Source: an uncultured Erysipelotrichaceae bacterium (lineage in GTDB: Bacteria; Bacillota_I; Bacilli_A; RFN20; CAG-826). From it: a DNA stretch of 64,000 bases. The stretch lies in the NCBI GenBank assembly GCA_902777015.1, contig CACYSA010000005.1:1-64000 (forward strand). The letters run 5' to 3'. This document shows positions 42,808 to 52,336 of this stretch, piece after piece (the stretch's first letter is position 1; each line of letters opens with the position of its first letter). Made by a program: the position numbers and the translations under genes. Under the pieces are notes generated by a model. It was not told the origin of the DNA. It saw only the letters and a list, made by a program, of their open reading frames with translations, and did no database searches.

Positions 42808-44476
42808 TCTCATTAATAACTGGTATGTCCACTTTGATTTCTTTACGGTCATAAGTAACGAAACCATTCATTTCTTCTTCAACATCACTTAGTTGAGTAT
42901 AGATAAATCCAGACATACCTTTTTCTTTAGCGGGTTTAATTTCTTCGTTAATAAATCTTATATATTCTTTTTGGAAGTCTTCTTTGTTATTAAATAGCAA
43001 GTAAATGAAGCCTTCCTTTTTCTTTGCTTCTTTTAAACGTTTATCAAGAATATAAGCGCCACATTCAGAGCAGACATACGCTCTACCTTTTAATTTATAT
43101 TTAGCAGGAACTTTTACTTTCCATTTATAGATATGCATTGATTTAACATCGCTGCTACCCTGGTCATGCCATCCTGAAGCATGGTCATAGATTCTAGTAG
43201 GGTCAACAAACTTTAATTTTTGATATATTTCTTTAGCGTCGAATTGTCCCCAGCCTTCATTAAATATCGTCCAATAAACGATGCAAGGACAGTTATATAG
43301 AAGCGCAATTGTATCTAGGAATTCTTGATAAGCTTCTTTCCTTCCTTCTTCATTTTCTCTAAAGAATTTTTTATATCTATGGTCGTTAATTTTATATCTC
43401 ACAAATAGTGGTACTTGGTTCAGCCAGAAATCATATTTTGTGCAGCCATTTACAAAGTCTTGCCACACTAATAAACCGAGCCTGTCGCAGTGGTAATACC
43501 ACCTCATAGATTCAATCTTAATATGCTTCCTAGAAACATTAAATCCAAGTGACTTAATGAGGTTAATATCATTGATGTAATCTTCATCGCTATTTGGCGT
43601 TAATAAACCTTCTTCATAATAGCCTTGATCAAGGACACCTTTCATAAAATAAGGTTTATTATTAAGAGCGATAACTTTCATTCCTTTTTCATTTTGCATT
43701 AAAGAAATTTTTCTCATCGCAAAATAGGAAGAAACTTCATCAACTTCATTATAAATTTTGAATTCATAAAGGTATGGATTTTCTGGTGACCAGAGATTCA
43801 TATCTTCAATTGGAATGATATTATCTTTTTCCGCTTCAATTTCGTAAATTCGATTTTTTAAATTGAGTTTTGCGGACTTATTGGAAGATTTAAAGCTTAT
43901 TCTGACGACTTTTTCGTCAATATTTGGTGTAATCTTTATCGATTCAATATAACCGTTATTGACACTTTCTAACCACACTGGCATATAGATACCAGATTGC
44001 GGTTTATACCATATTCCACCTGGCTTTAAATGTTGCTTTCCTGAACTATGATACGAGCTATTCGTAGTGTCTATAACTCTAACAATTAAGGTGCCTTTTC
44101 CATCATTCAAATATGGTTTGATATCCATTTCAAAAGGCAAGAAACCACCGATATGTTTCTTCACAAATTGATTGTTAACAAACACTTCTGCGATTTGGTC
44201 GACCGCTCCAAAGTGTAGTATAACTTTATCTTTCATAAATTCTTTAGGTAATTCTAAATTTAGACGATAGAAAAGATAGTCATCTGGCATGACAGTTTTA
44301 TTGACTCCACTCTTAGAAACTTCAGGAGAAAAAGGCACTAAAATTTGACCATCAAAATCAGTGGGAATTTCTTCGCTTTTTCTAATCGCATATTCCCAAT
44401 ATCCATTAAGGCAAATATAGGAATCTCTTTTAAACTGAGGACGTGGATATTCACTTAGTGGAATCGTTTGTTTCAT
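42791..44476 (-). CDS. glycoside hydrolase family 2 enzyme (beta-galactosidase-like)
   Basis: 561 residues, no signal peptide, so cytoplasmic. N-terminal jelly-roll sugar-binding domain (LNGYWEYAIRK, VEVFVNNQFVKKHIGGFLPFE-type strands), Ig-like sandwich, then the TIM barrel with acid/base Glu in IFNEGWGQF and nucleophile Glu in SECGAY. Short for GH2, lacking C-terminal extra domains. Co-localised with a sugar MFS permease and galactokinase, which supports release of galactose from an imported galactoside. Overlaps the permease gene by 26 bp. Stop codon is TGA. Confidence 0.88.
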   Translation of the reverse strand: MKQTIPLSEYPRPQFKRDSYICLNGYWEYAIRKSEEIPTDFDGQILVPFSPEVSKSGVNKTVMPDDYLFYRLNLELPKEFMKDKVILHFGAVDQIAEVFVNNQFVKKHIGGFLPFEMDIKPYLNDGKGTLIVRVIDTTNSSYHSSGKQHLKPGGIWYKPQSGIYMPVWLESVNNGYIESIKITPNIDEKVVRISFKSSNKSAKLNLKNRIYEIEAEKDNIIPIEDMNLWSPENPYLYEFKIYNEVDEVSSYFAMRKISLMQNEKGMKVIALNNKPYFMKGVLDQGYYEEGLLTPNSDEDYINDINLIKSLGFNVSRKHIKIESMRWYYHCDRLGLLVWQDFVNGCTKYDFWLNQVPLFVRYKINDHRYKKFFRENEEGRKEAYQEFLDTIALLYNCPCIVYWTIFNEGWGQFDAKEIYQKLKFVDPTRIYDHASGWHDQGSSDVKSMHIYKWKVKVPAKYKLKGRAYVCSECGAYILDKRLKEAKKKEGFIYLLFNNKEDFQKEYIRFINEEIKPAKEKGMSGFIYTQLSDVEEEMNGFVTYDRKEIKVDIPVINEINESF

Positions 44477-45791
44477 TGTTTTTAATTCTTCTTTCTTTTC
44501 TAATCATGATAATTACTGGAATGATTGCTAAGGCGAATATTACACCAGTAGCAAAGAATAACCATTTATTTGGAGGATAGACTGTTACTCCATATTCGTT
44601 TTGATATGGATTACCACCTAATCGACAAATGATTTCGGCAATAACCATTGGTCCAATGATCATTGGAATTAAAACTGTAAAGATCATTCTTACACCTTGG
44701 AATAAACCAACTTCATTTGTTGGTGTATAATCTCTAACTTTAGCCCCTAATACAGCGGTGCTAATTAAATATCCTGACATTAAGACAATACCACCGATGA
44801 TTAGACCAACTTGAGTGCCCATTCCTTGTCCACCTGGAATAGCAAATATGGTGACGCCACCAACAGCACCAACAATAAGAGCGGGAATCATAATCTTATT
44901 TTTACCAATCTTATCCATAAATAGACCAAAGACAACAGTAATCAAACTAGCGATTAATAAAACAGCGCCTAAGCTTACAGTGAAGTTATCTCCAGTGATG
45001 CCTAAAACGTTTTGAACGTATAAAATGAAATAAGGCATAAATACTTGTAAGCCAATATTGAAAACCATAAACGCTATTAAAGTAATATAAAGAATAGGAT
45101 TGGCTTTAATGACACTTGGTCTAAATCCATGAATGATATTCTTCCAATATGGTTCTTCTTTATTTGCTTTAACGATATCTTTAGGCGCTAAGAAGATAGT
45201 GATAATACCAATAACTAAAGTAATACCACCAAAGATATAGAAGAAGATATCCCACCTCTTAGGGCCTTCAACATCCACAAATATACCTGCTACAAGAATA
45301 ACAGCGATTAACGCTAACAAAGGGAATACTGATAAAACACTTTCGACTTTACTTCTATTATTTTCAGTAGTGTTATCAGTAACTAAAGCATTAAATGCCG
45401 CATCATTCGCGGTACTACCAAAGAATGTCATCACACAGTCCATAATTACAATGAGAGTGCCTGCTAAAAAGACATTATGAGCAACAATAGTGATTGAAGA
45501 ATGAGGATCTAAAAAGGCAAAAGTAATAATAGATAATCCCCATAAAATATAACCAGTGGATATTAATAATTTTCTTTTACCCAATCTATCACTAACTGCA
45601 CCCATTAATAATGTTGTGATAGTGGCCGCCGCAGCGCTACAAGCGGTCATCACAGGAATAAATCCATATTCAGAAGTACAGTCAAAAACGTACACGTTAA
45701 AATAATTGTTTTCGATAGCCCAGGCTAGTTGACCAACAAAGCCCGCTAAGATAAACATTAGCCATCGACGAATGCCGATTTTATTATCCAT
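44451..45791 (-). CDS. MFS sugar transporter (SLC45/GPH-like)
   Basis: 446 residues, twelve membrane helices. Major facilitator signature between helices 2 and 3 (LMGAVSDRLGKRKLLISTG), and the N-terminal FILAGFVGQLAWAIENNYFNVYV resembles SLC45-type glycoside permeases. Context (GH2 and galactokinase) suggests uptake of a galactoside such as lactose or a beta-galactooligosaccharide. It starts 10 bp after galK and ends inside the GH2 start. Confidence 0.87.
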   Translation of the reverse strand: MDNKIGIRRWLMFILAGFVGQLAWAIENNYFNVYVFDCTSEYGFIPVMTACSAAAATITTLLMGAVSDRLGKRKLLISTGYILWGLSIITFAFLDPHSSITIVAHNVFLAGTLIVIMDCVMTFFGSTANDAAFNALVTDNTTENNRSKVESVLSVFPLLALIAVILVAGIFVDVEGPKRWDIFFYIFGGITLVIGIITIFLAPKDIVKANKEEPYWKNIIHGFRPSVIKANPILYITLIAFMVFNIGLQVFMPYFILYVQNVLGITGDNFTVSLGAVLLIASLITVVFGLFMDKIGKNKIMIPALIVGAVGGVTIFAIPGGQGMGTQVGLIIGGIVLMSGYLISTAVLGAKVRDYTPTNEVGLFQGVRMIFTVLIPMIIGPMVIAEIICRLGGNPYQNEYGVTVYPPNKWLFFATGVIFALAIIPVIIMIRKERRIKNNETNDSTK

Positions 45792-45801
45792 ATGAAGCTC
45801 C

Positions 45802-46962
45802 TTATTTTATTTCGGAAGGTATATCATTACGCACGCTAACTAGATGGACATTTTTAACACCATACCGACTAATCGCTGCGTTTTTAACGTTTTCAAGTAC
45901 GCTATTTGGAACAAGAGCAATAACGGAACCAGCAAAGCCACCTCCGTTAATTTTGACACCAGCTTTATTATTAGATGCCTTTAAAATCAATTCACACGCT
46001 TCAAGTGGTGAACCTTCAATTTTATCGACATACATATTCTTTAATAAATCAGTTGATGAGACGCGTGATTCATTAATTAATTTGATAAGTGTATCAATAT
46101 CGTTATTATTTATTGCCTTATATGCATTTCTTACGCGGTTATTTTCTCCGTAGAAATGTTCCGCTCTTTGATAAGCAGATAAGCCACATTTTTCAATGAC
46201 GTCTTGCTTATTTTGTCTAAATTGCTCTTCATCAACTTCTCTTAAATATTCTTTTCCAAAGTAGTGGGCAACTTTAAACATATCATCAGGTATAGCTTTA
46301 TATAAATGGTCTAAACCAGCGTGACTACCACCTGAATTAACAATGAGGAATGAATAATCATCCATATGGCTCTTTAATGTTTTAACTTCTGGATTAGCAA
46401 TATCCACAAAATCAATATAGACTAGGCCACCATAAGCCACGCCTATTTGATCTAATAAGCCACACATCTTACCGTAATAGTTTCTTTCCGCAAATTGTGA
46501 AGCTTTGCATAAAGTCATTAATGGTATTTGTTCGTTATTGAATAACTTATTAACTGTTTGTGCTATTAATAATTCAAAAGCCGCGCTACTAGATACACCT
46601 GCGCCACCTGGAATTTGACTCATCATATAAATATCAAAGCCACCATAACGGTATTCTTTTGCTAAATATGAAACGATACCTCTAATTAATGCACTTGATT
46701 TACCAATTTCGTTATCAAGTTTATCTAATTTACTTAAATCAATAGTGTATTCATCAAATCCTTCTGAATATACTCTCACTAATAAGTCATCTCTTTTTCT
46801 AATCGAGGCAAAAATTGATAAAGAACAAGTCGCAGCAATACATAAACCATGATTATGGTCAGTATGATTGCCTAATACTTCAAATCTGCCACCACAACTA
46901 AGATATAGTTCTGGTTCGTTATTAAATGTTTCAATAAATTTATTCTTGAGGTAATTCTTCAT
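45802..46962 (-). CDS. galK: galactokinase (GHMP kinase)
   Basis: 386 residues, the normal GalK length. GGRFEVLGNHTDHNHG is the galactose-binding signature (usual GRVNLIGEHTDY), GGAGVSSSAAFE the GHMP ATP loop, and GVKINGGGFAGSVIAL the third motif. It phosphorylates galactose at C1. The EHTDY-to-NHTDH change occurs at the sugar site, so a related sugar is possible. No galT or galE is in the window. Overlaps the upstream DUF368 gene by 23 bp. Confidence 0.88.
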   Translation of the reverse strand: MKNYLKNKFIETFNNEPELYLSCGGRFEVLGNHTDHNHGLCIAATCSLSIFASIRKRDDLLVRVYSEGFDEYTIDLSKLDKLDNEIGKSSALIRGIVSYLAKEYRYGGFDIYMMSQIPGGAGVSSSAAFELLIAQTVNKLFNNEQIPLMTLCKASQFAERNYYGKMCGLLDQIGVAYGGLVYIDFVDIANPEVKTLKSHMDDYSFLIVNSGGSHAGLDHLYKAIPDDMFKVAHYFGKEYLREVDEEQFRQNKQDVIEKCGLSAYQRAEHFYGENNRVRNAYKAINNNDIDTLIKLINESRVSSTDLLKNMYVDKIEGSPLEACELILKASNNKAGVKINGGGFAGSVIALVPNSVLENVKNAAISRYGVKNVHLVSVRNDIPSEIK

Positions 46963-47941
46963 TTTCTTTATTCTCTAACTCCGCTCTTTTTCTTTGAGCA
47001 ACAACTAATCGATAACTTAAGAAAGCACATAAGGCTAATGTTGCTATACCGATTAATATTTCTGCCCACATTGGTAAAACAGGATGGATATTATATTTAT
47101 CGCCTAATGAGTTATCCGCCCAAACGCGATAATAGTTAACAATATTGGAATTTAGGAATAAAACGATAATTGATCCAGAAATGAATCCGATAATGGCAAA
47201 GAATGTTTCCTTACGCCATTTTTTAAGCAAGATGTTCATGATTTTAGAAACTAGAACTACACCAATTAAACAGCCAATAGCAAAGCATCCTAAAACACCA
47301 AACAATGCACCTGTGTGGCTAAAATCACCTTGTTTAATCATTTCGCTAGCCCAGCCTTTAACGTTATCAACAAGCGGTCTATAGAATCCTAAAATCAAAA
47401 GAATTAAAGAACCAGATAAACCAGGAACAGTTAAAGCAACCGCTGCAACAGCGCCAACTGGAATTAATACTAAATATAACCACCAAGCAGGTTGAGGCAA
47501 GAATAATGATTCAACGCTGAAATCATTTAAACCTGCAACAACATTTAAAACACCTAGACCAATAACAAACAAAGCGCCTAGAGCGATAAGTAAACCATAT
47601 TTCTTATTAACCTTAGTGCCTTTCACTTCATCAGTAATACCAGGGAATGAACCAATTAAGAAACCAGCGAATACACAAATTAAAACAAACATTAAGTATT
47701 CAAAGGCATATGAGAAGATAATAATGCACGCTACTACGGCAATAAGAATACCAAGTAAGATAGGAATTAATACTTTAATTGCCCAGCCAAATCTTTTTCT
47801 AAAATTATTGACTGCGCCAATAATATCTTCATAAACGTGGAAGATAACAGCAATAGCTGCTCCACTAACTCCAGGGATCGCGGCCCCTGCACCGATGGCT
47901 AAACCAGCCACTAGTTTTCTAAACCATTCTTTAATTTTCAT
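46940..47941 (-). CDS. DUF368/PopT-like undecaprenyl-phosphate transporter
   Basis: 333 residues. LVAGLAIGAGAAIPGVSGAAIAVIF at the N-terminus and PGLSGSLILLILGFY near residue 180 are the paired motifs of DUF368 proteins, with about nine helices. DUF368 members (PopT) have been reported to move undecaprenyl phosphate back across the membrane for reuse. That fits a cell making several lipid-linked polymers. It is the first gene of the operon with galK, the MFS permease and GH2, an odd pairing. On the minus strand TTTACT-N17-TATAAT lies upstream, with the ATG 9 bp after the -10. Confidence 0.88.
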   Translation of the reverse strand: MKIKEWFRKLVAGLAIGAGAAIPGVSGAAIAVIFHVYEDIIGAVNNFRKRFGWAIKVLIPILLGILIAVVACIIIFSYAFEYLMFVLICVFAGFLIGSFPGITDEVKGTKVNKKYGLLIALGALFVIGLGVLNVVAGLNDFSVESLFLPQPAWWLYLVLIPVGAVAAVALTVPGLSGSLILLILGFYRPLVDNVKGWASEMIKQGDFSHTGALFGVLGCFAIGCLIGVVLVSKIMNILLKKWRKETFFAIIGFISGSIIVLFLNSNIVNYYRVWADNSLGDKYNIHPVLPMWAEILIGIATLALCAFLSYRLVVAQRKRAELENKENEELPQE

Positions 47942-47950
47942 ACCTAATCA

Positions 47951-47979
47951 ATTATACGAGAGTTATTTAATTAAGTAAA
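47951..47979 (-). promoter_or_regulatory. promoter of the DUF368-galK-MFS-GH2 operon
   Basis: Minus strand TTTACT (plus 47974-47979), 17 bp, TATAAT (plus 47951-47956), 9 bp before the start codon, so a near-leaderless mRNA. Confidence 0.6.
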
Positions 47980-48002
47980 TAAAGTGCCTTTTTCTATCAT
48001 TG

Positions 48003-48011
48003 TGATATAAT
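48003..48011 (+). promoter_or_regulatory. extended -10 promoter of pth
   Basis: TGATATAAT (TG at 48003-48004, TATAAT at 48006-48011), 15 bp before ATG 48027. Faces away from the operon at 47941. Confidence 0.55.
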
Positions 48012-48026
48012 AACTCACGGATATTT

Positions 48027-48581
48027 ATGAAACTGATTGTTGGTTTAGGTAATCCTGGTAAAAAATATGACAAGACACGTCATAATATGGGCTTTATGGC
48101 TATCGACCTTTTAGCGGATCAAGCAAAGATTGATATCGATAAAGAAGTTTTTCATGCTTTGTTAGGTCGTGGAAAGATTTATAACGAAGACGTGATATTG
48201 TTTAAGCCACAAACATTCATGAATTTATCCGGAACAGCGGTGCAAGAAGTAGTTCATTATTTTAAGATTGAAATGGATGACATCATCGTTGTTTATGATG
48301 ACATGGCTTTAGAACCAGGGAAGATCAGATTGCGTAAGGAAGGCTCTTCTGGTGGTCATAAAGGCATGCAAAACATTATTGATTGTTTATCAACCGACAA
48401 GATTAAACGTATTCGTATTGGTATTGGTGAACCTGGTGAATGGGATACTGTTGACTTTGTTTTATCAAAACCACTTAAAGACGAACAACCTTTAATCGAT
48501 CAAGCAATTGAGAATACTGTCGAAGCATTAAAGGAGGATTTAAGGTCTGATTTTGATCGGGCGATGAACAAATACAACTAA
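48027..48581 (+). CDS. pth: peptidyl-tRNA hydrolase
   Basis: 184 residues. LIVGLGNPGKKYDKTRHNMGF with the catalytic His in RHN, FMNLSG, and YDDMALEPGKIRLRKEGSSGGHKGM with the catalytic Asp are intact. Recycles peptidyl-tRNA released from ribosomes. The pth-mfd order is conserved in many Bacillota. Confidence 0.97.
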   Translation: MKLIVGLGNPGKKYDKTRHNMGFMAIDLLADQAKIDIDKEVFHALLGRGKIYNEDVILFKPQTFMNLSGTAVQEVVHYFKIEMDDIIVVYDDMALEPGKIRLRKEGSSGGHKGMQNIIDCLSTDKIKRIRIGIGEPGEWDTVDFVLSKPLKDEQPLIDQAIENTVEALKEDLRSDFDRAMNKYN

Positions 48582-48596
48582 AAAGGAGGTATCTAA

Positions 48597-51500
48597 TTGG
48601 ACCTTTTTAGCAAATTAAAAAATAATAATGTTACCCCCCTCTTCCAAAAGAAAATGGGGCATTTTGTCGTTGATGATAATAATGGAATTGCTCTTTTAGT
48701 GGCTTCTTCCTATAAAAATAAAAAAGAACCATATTTATTAGTTACTTCTAATTTATTTAAAGCACAGAAACTATATTCTTCTTTAGTGACATTCCTTTCT
48801 AGAGATGATGTTTATCTATTTCCAAGTGATGAACTTATTAGAGCGGAAACAATTGCACAATCTAAGGAAATGGCGGCGCACCGCCTATTTGTGTTAAATA
48901 AAATCTTAAATAAAAAAGATATTATCGTTATCGCTAATATCGCTAGTGCATGTCGTTATTTACCTGCGCCTACATTATTTAAAGAAAGAACATTTAATAT
49001 CAAAGTTGGTAAGAACTATAAACTTGAAGATTTAAGAAGACAATTAGTGAATAATGGCTACATTTCCGTTAATAAAGTTGATCAATCATTACAATTCGCT
49101 ATTAGAGGTGATGTTTTAGATATTTTCTCTGTAAATAACGATAATCCAGTACGTATTGAGTTTTTTGATGATGAAGTAGAAAGTATTCGTTATTTCGATT
49201 TAGCTAAACAAACATCAATTGAACAATTAAAAGAAGTTACTATCTTACCTGCTTCCGATATCTTATTTAATGAAGAAGAAAAGAAAGAATGCGCGGATAA
49301 GTTATATAACAATATTGAAAGAGAAAAAGAAATCATTGGTTTAACATTATTTGAAAAATTAAGGGACACGGTAGATGATTTAGCCTTCCAAATCAATGAT
49401 GGACAGATTGATGAAAAAGTTTATAAGTATTATGGTTTCTTAACTAACAATCATTATTCGATATTTGATTATTGCAAGGACTATAAAAACGTTTTAGTGG
49501 ACATAAACGGCATTAAAAACGCTCATGATATTCTTCAAAACGATTCAAGAGTCTATTTAGATGAATTATATGAAAATGGTAAAGCCTTACCTAGATTACA
49601 GATTTATCAAGACATCACACGTTTAGTGGATTTTAATCATAACATTACCACATCTTCATTAATTGATTCACCAAATGCGATTAGTTTCCCTGTTAAAAAT
49701 ATCCCATTCCAAGCATCTAAGAAATCAGATGCCATAAATATTATCTTTTCTTATTACAATGATGGCTATCAAGTCATTGTTGCCCTTAATAATAAAGAAC
49801 ATATCCACTTAATTGAGGAAATATTAGACTTCCAGCATATTAAACACCAATTATTGGATGGCTTTAATTTACCAAAAGAAGGCTATGTAGGTATTACTTT
49901 AACTAACTTATCTAGTGGTTTTGCGTTAAGCGAAGAAAGAATCGCTTATTTAACAAGCGCGGAATTATTTAATGAAAAAGTTAGAACCGCTAGATTTGAT
50001 AATAGATTTAAAGAAGCCACAATATTAAGAAGTTATGAAGAACTTGAACCTGGTGATTATGTTGTTCATGAATATCAAGGTATCGGTCAATTTATTTGCT
50101 TACAAACTTTAGAAGTTGATGGAGCGCATAAAGATTATCTTAAAATCGCTTATTGGGGTAATGAATTCTTATATGTTCCAGTTATTCAGTTCCAATTAGT
50201 TAGAAAATATTTAGGCAAAGAAGGCGCTGCGCCTAGATTATCTCATTTACACAGCAAAGACTGGGAAAACACTAAGAAGAAAGTTAAAGCACGTGTTAAC
50301 GATTTAGCGGAACGATTAATGCAACTTTATGTCGAAAGAAGCAAGACGGTAGGATTTTCTTATCAAAAAGATGATGAATTTCAAGAACAATTTGAAAACG
50401 AATTTGAATATCCTTTAACTCGTGATCAACAAAAAGCATTAGATGAAATTAAACACGATATGGAATCATCTTCACCAATGGATCGGCTACTATGTGGCGA
50501 TGTTGGATTTGGCAAAACTGAAGTTGCTTTTAGAGCGGCTTTTAAAGCTATCCTTTCTGGTAAACAAGTTGCTATTTTATGTCCAACTACCTTATTAGCG
50601 AGACAACACTACGAATTAGCGATGAAACGCTTTGCGAATTTTGATGTTAATATTGCTGTCTTCTCTCGACTTGTTAAAACTTCACAACAAAATAAATACA
50701 TTAAAGAAGTTGAAGAAGGTAAGACACATCTTATTATTGGTACTCATCGTTTACTTTCTAAAAATCTTCACTTCAAAGATTTGGGTTTATTAATCATTGA
50801 TGAAGAGCAACGCTTTGGTGTGGAACAAAAAGAAAGAATCAAAGAATTAAAGAATAATATTGATGTATTAACATTAAGCGCAACGCCTATTCCAAGGACA
50901 TTACAAATATCTCTAATCGGCGTAAGAAGTATGTCTAAGATTGATACTCCTCCACAAGATAGAATGCCAATCCAAACATATGTCACCCCGTTTAAATTAG
51001 ATGTTGTTAAAGAATTAATCGAAAGAGAGCTTGGAAGAAACGGACAAGTATTTTTCCTTCATAACAATATCGCTACTTTATATAACCGTGTAGCGACATT
51101 ACAAAAGATGATGCCAAATGTTCATATCGGTGTGGCGCATGGCAAGATGGATAGAGAAGATATCGAAGATGTGATGATGCGTTTCTATGAAGGTGAAATC
51201 GATGTTTTAGTTTCTACTTCTATTATTGAAAACGGCATTGATGTCCCTAACGCTAATATGATTATCGTTGAAGATAGTGAGAACTATGGTTTATCACAGT
51301 TATATCAAATCAAAGGTCGAGTTGGTCGTTCTTCTAGAATTGCTTACGCTTATTTAATGTATAGCGAATATAAAGTCTTAAATGAAAAAGCACAAAAGAG
51401 ATTAAAAGCTCTTCAAGATTTCACAGAACTTGGTAGTGGCTATAAGATTGCCCAGCGTGACTTGATGATTAGAGGTGCAGGTGACATCTTAGGACCAGAA

Positions 51501-52076
51501 CAAGCAGGATTCATTGATTCCATCGGTTTAGATATGTATATCAAATTATTAAATGAAGCCGTTAAGGAAAAGATGGAAGGAACAGAAACTGTTGAAGAAG
51601 AAGTTGAAATCAATCCAACACTTAATGTTGATGCTTATATTCCAAATAGCTACGCAAAAGAAGGAGATAAGATTGAACTCTACCAAGAGATCCTTCATGC
51701 GCCTACATTATTTGATTTAGATTATATTAAAGAAAAGACTAGAGATGTTTATGGTCGTCTTCCAGAAGAAGTTGAATCATTATTCGCTAAAAGAAGCATT
51801 GATTTATTAACAAAAGAAGCTCATGTTTTGAAGTTAACTGATAAACCAAAGTTTGTGGAAATTACTTTAGGAGACGAATATATTAATATCAAAGGTATAG
51901 GAAACATTCTTTTTGAAGCATTAATCCCATTTTTAGCGTTTGTCAAAATCAGCTACGCTAATAACGTATTTAGAATCTTATTAACCAAGGGTAAAAATTG
52001 GATTCATGACTTAGAAAATATTCTTAAAAGTTTATTAGAAATTCAGACCCATTTTGTCATAAAGGAAATCAATTAA
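48597..52076 (+). CDS. mfd: transcription-repair coupling factor
   Basis: 1159 residues, full length. The start is TTG 48597, supported by AAGGAGGT (48583-48590). UvrB-homology N-terminus (DDVYLFPSDE), RNA-polymerase-interacting domain near 480 (LEPGDYVVHEYQGIGQF), helicase motifs CGDVGFGKTEVA (Walker A), DEEQRFG (DExQ) and SATPIPRTL, then the TRCF C-terminal domain. It removes stalled RNA polymerase and recruits UvrA. It starts 15 bp after pth. Confidence 0.97.
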   Translation: MDLFSKLKNNNVTPLFQKKMGHFVVDDNNGIALLVASSYKNKKEPYLLVTSNLFKAQKLYSSLVTFLSRDDVYLFPSDELIRAETIAQSKEMAAHRLFVLNKILNKKDIIVIANIASACRYLPAPTLFKERTFNIKVGKNYKLEDLRRQLVNNGYISVNKVDQSLQFAIRGDVLDIFSVNNDNPVRIEFFDDEVESIRYFDLAKQTSIEQLKEVTILPASDILFNEEEKKECADKLYNNIEREKEIIGLTLFEKLRDTVDDLAFQINDGQIDEKVYKYYGFLTNNHYSIFDYCKDYKNVLVDINGIKNAHDILQNDSRVYLDELYENGKALPRLQIYQDITRLVDFNHNITTSSLIDSPNAISFPVKNIPFQASKKSDAINIIFSYYNDGYQVIVALNNKEHIHLIEEILDFQHIKHQLLDGFNLPKEGYVGITLTNLSSGFALSEERIAYLTSAELFNEKVRTARFDNRFKEATILRSYEELEPGDYVVHEYQGIGQFICLQTLEVDGAHKDYLKIAYWGNEFLYVPVIQFQLVRKYLGKEGAAPRLSHLHSKDWENTKKKVKARVNDLAERLMQLYVERSKTVGFSYQKDDEFQEQFENEFEYPLTRDQQKALDEIKHDMESSSPMDRLLCGDVGFGKTEVAFRAAFKAILSGKQVAILCPTTLLARQHYELAMKRFANFDVNIAVFSRLVKTSQQNKYIKEVEEGKTHLIIGTHRLLSKNLHFKDLGLLIIDEEQRFGVEQKERIKELKNNIDVLTLSATPIPRTLQISLIGVRSMSKIDTPPQDRMPIQTYVTPFKLDVVKELIERELGRNGQVFFLHNNIATLYNRVATLQKMMPNVHIGVAHGKMDREDIEDVMMRFYEGEIDVLVSTSIIENGIDVPNANMIIVEDSENYGLSQLYQIKGRVGRSSRIAYAYLMYSEYKVLNEKAQKRLKALQDFTELGSGYKIAQRDLMIRGAGDILGPEQAGFIDSIGLDMYIKLLNEAVKEKMEGTETVEEEVEINPTLNVDAYIPNSYAKEGDKIELYQEILHAPTLFDLDYIKEKTRDVYGRLPEEVESLFAKRSIDLLTKEAHVLKLTDKPKFVEITLGDEYINIKGIGNILFEALIPFLAFVKISYANNVFRILLTKGKNWIHDLENILKSLLEIQTHFVIKEIN

Positions 52077-52078
52077 TT

Positions 52079-52336
52079 ATGCGCTTAGATTTAGTACTAA
52101 AATTATCCGGTTTGATCAAGAGAAGAACCGTTGCAAAAGAGCTTGCCGAACGTGGCAAAATTTTGATTAATGATCGCGTTGCAAAACCATCAAGTGAAGT
52201 CAAAGAAGGAGACACTTTGGAACTCAGATTAGGCAACAGAATTTTAGTCGTAGAAATTAATTATGTTCTTAAGTTTAAAAAGGAATTTCCAGTCTATAAA
52301 GAAGTGCTTACTAAGAAGGTAAATAGCGATGCTTGA
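52079..52336 (+). CDS. rqcP: S4-domain RNA-binding protein (RqcP/YabO-like)
   Basis: 85 residues with the S4 fold from residue 1: MRLDLVLKLSGLIKRRTVAKELAERGKI and the loop VKEGDTLEL. In Bacillus the orthologue acts with RqcH in adding poly-alanine tails to stalled nascent chains. The position right after mfd matches the Bacillus mfd-yabO neighbourhood. It begins 2 bp after mfd and overlaps tilS by 8 bp. Stop codon TGA. Confidence 0.88.
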   Translation: MRLDLVLKLSGLIKRRTVAKELAERGKILINDRVAKPSSEVKEGDTLELRLGNRILVVEINYVLKFKKEFPVYKEVLTKKVNSDA

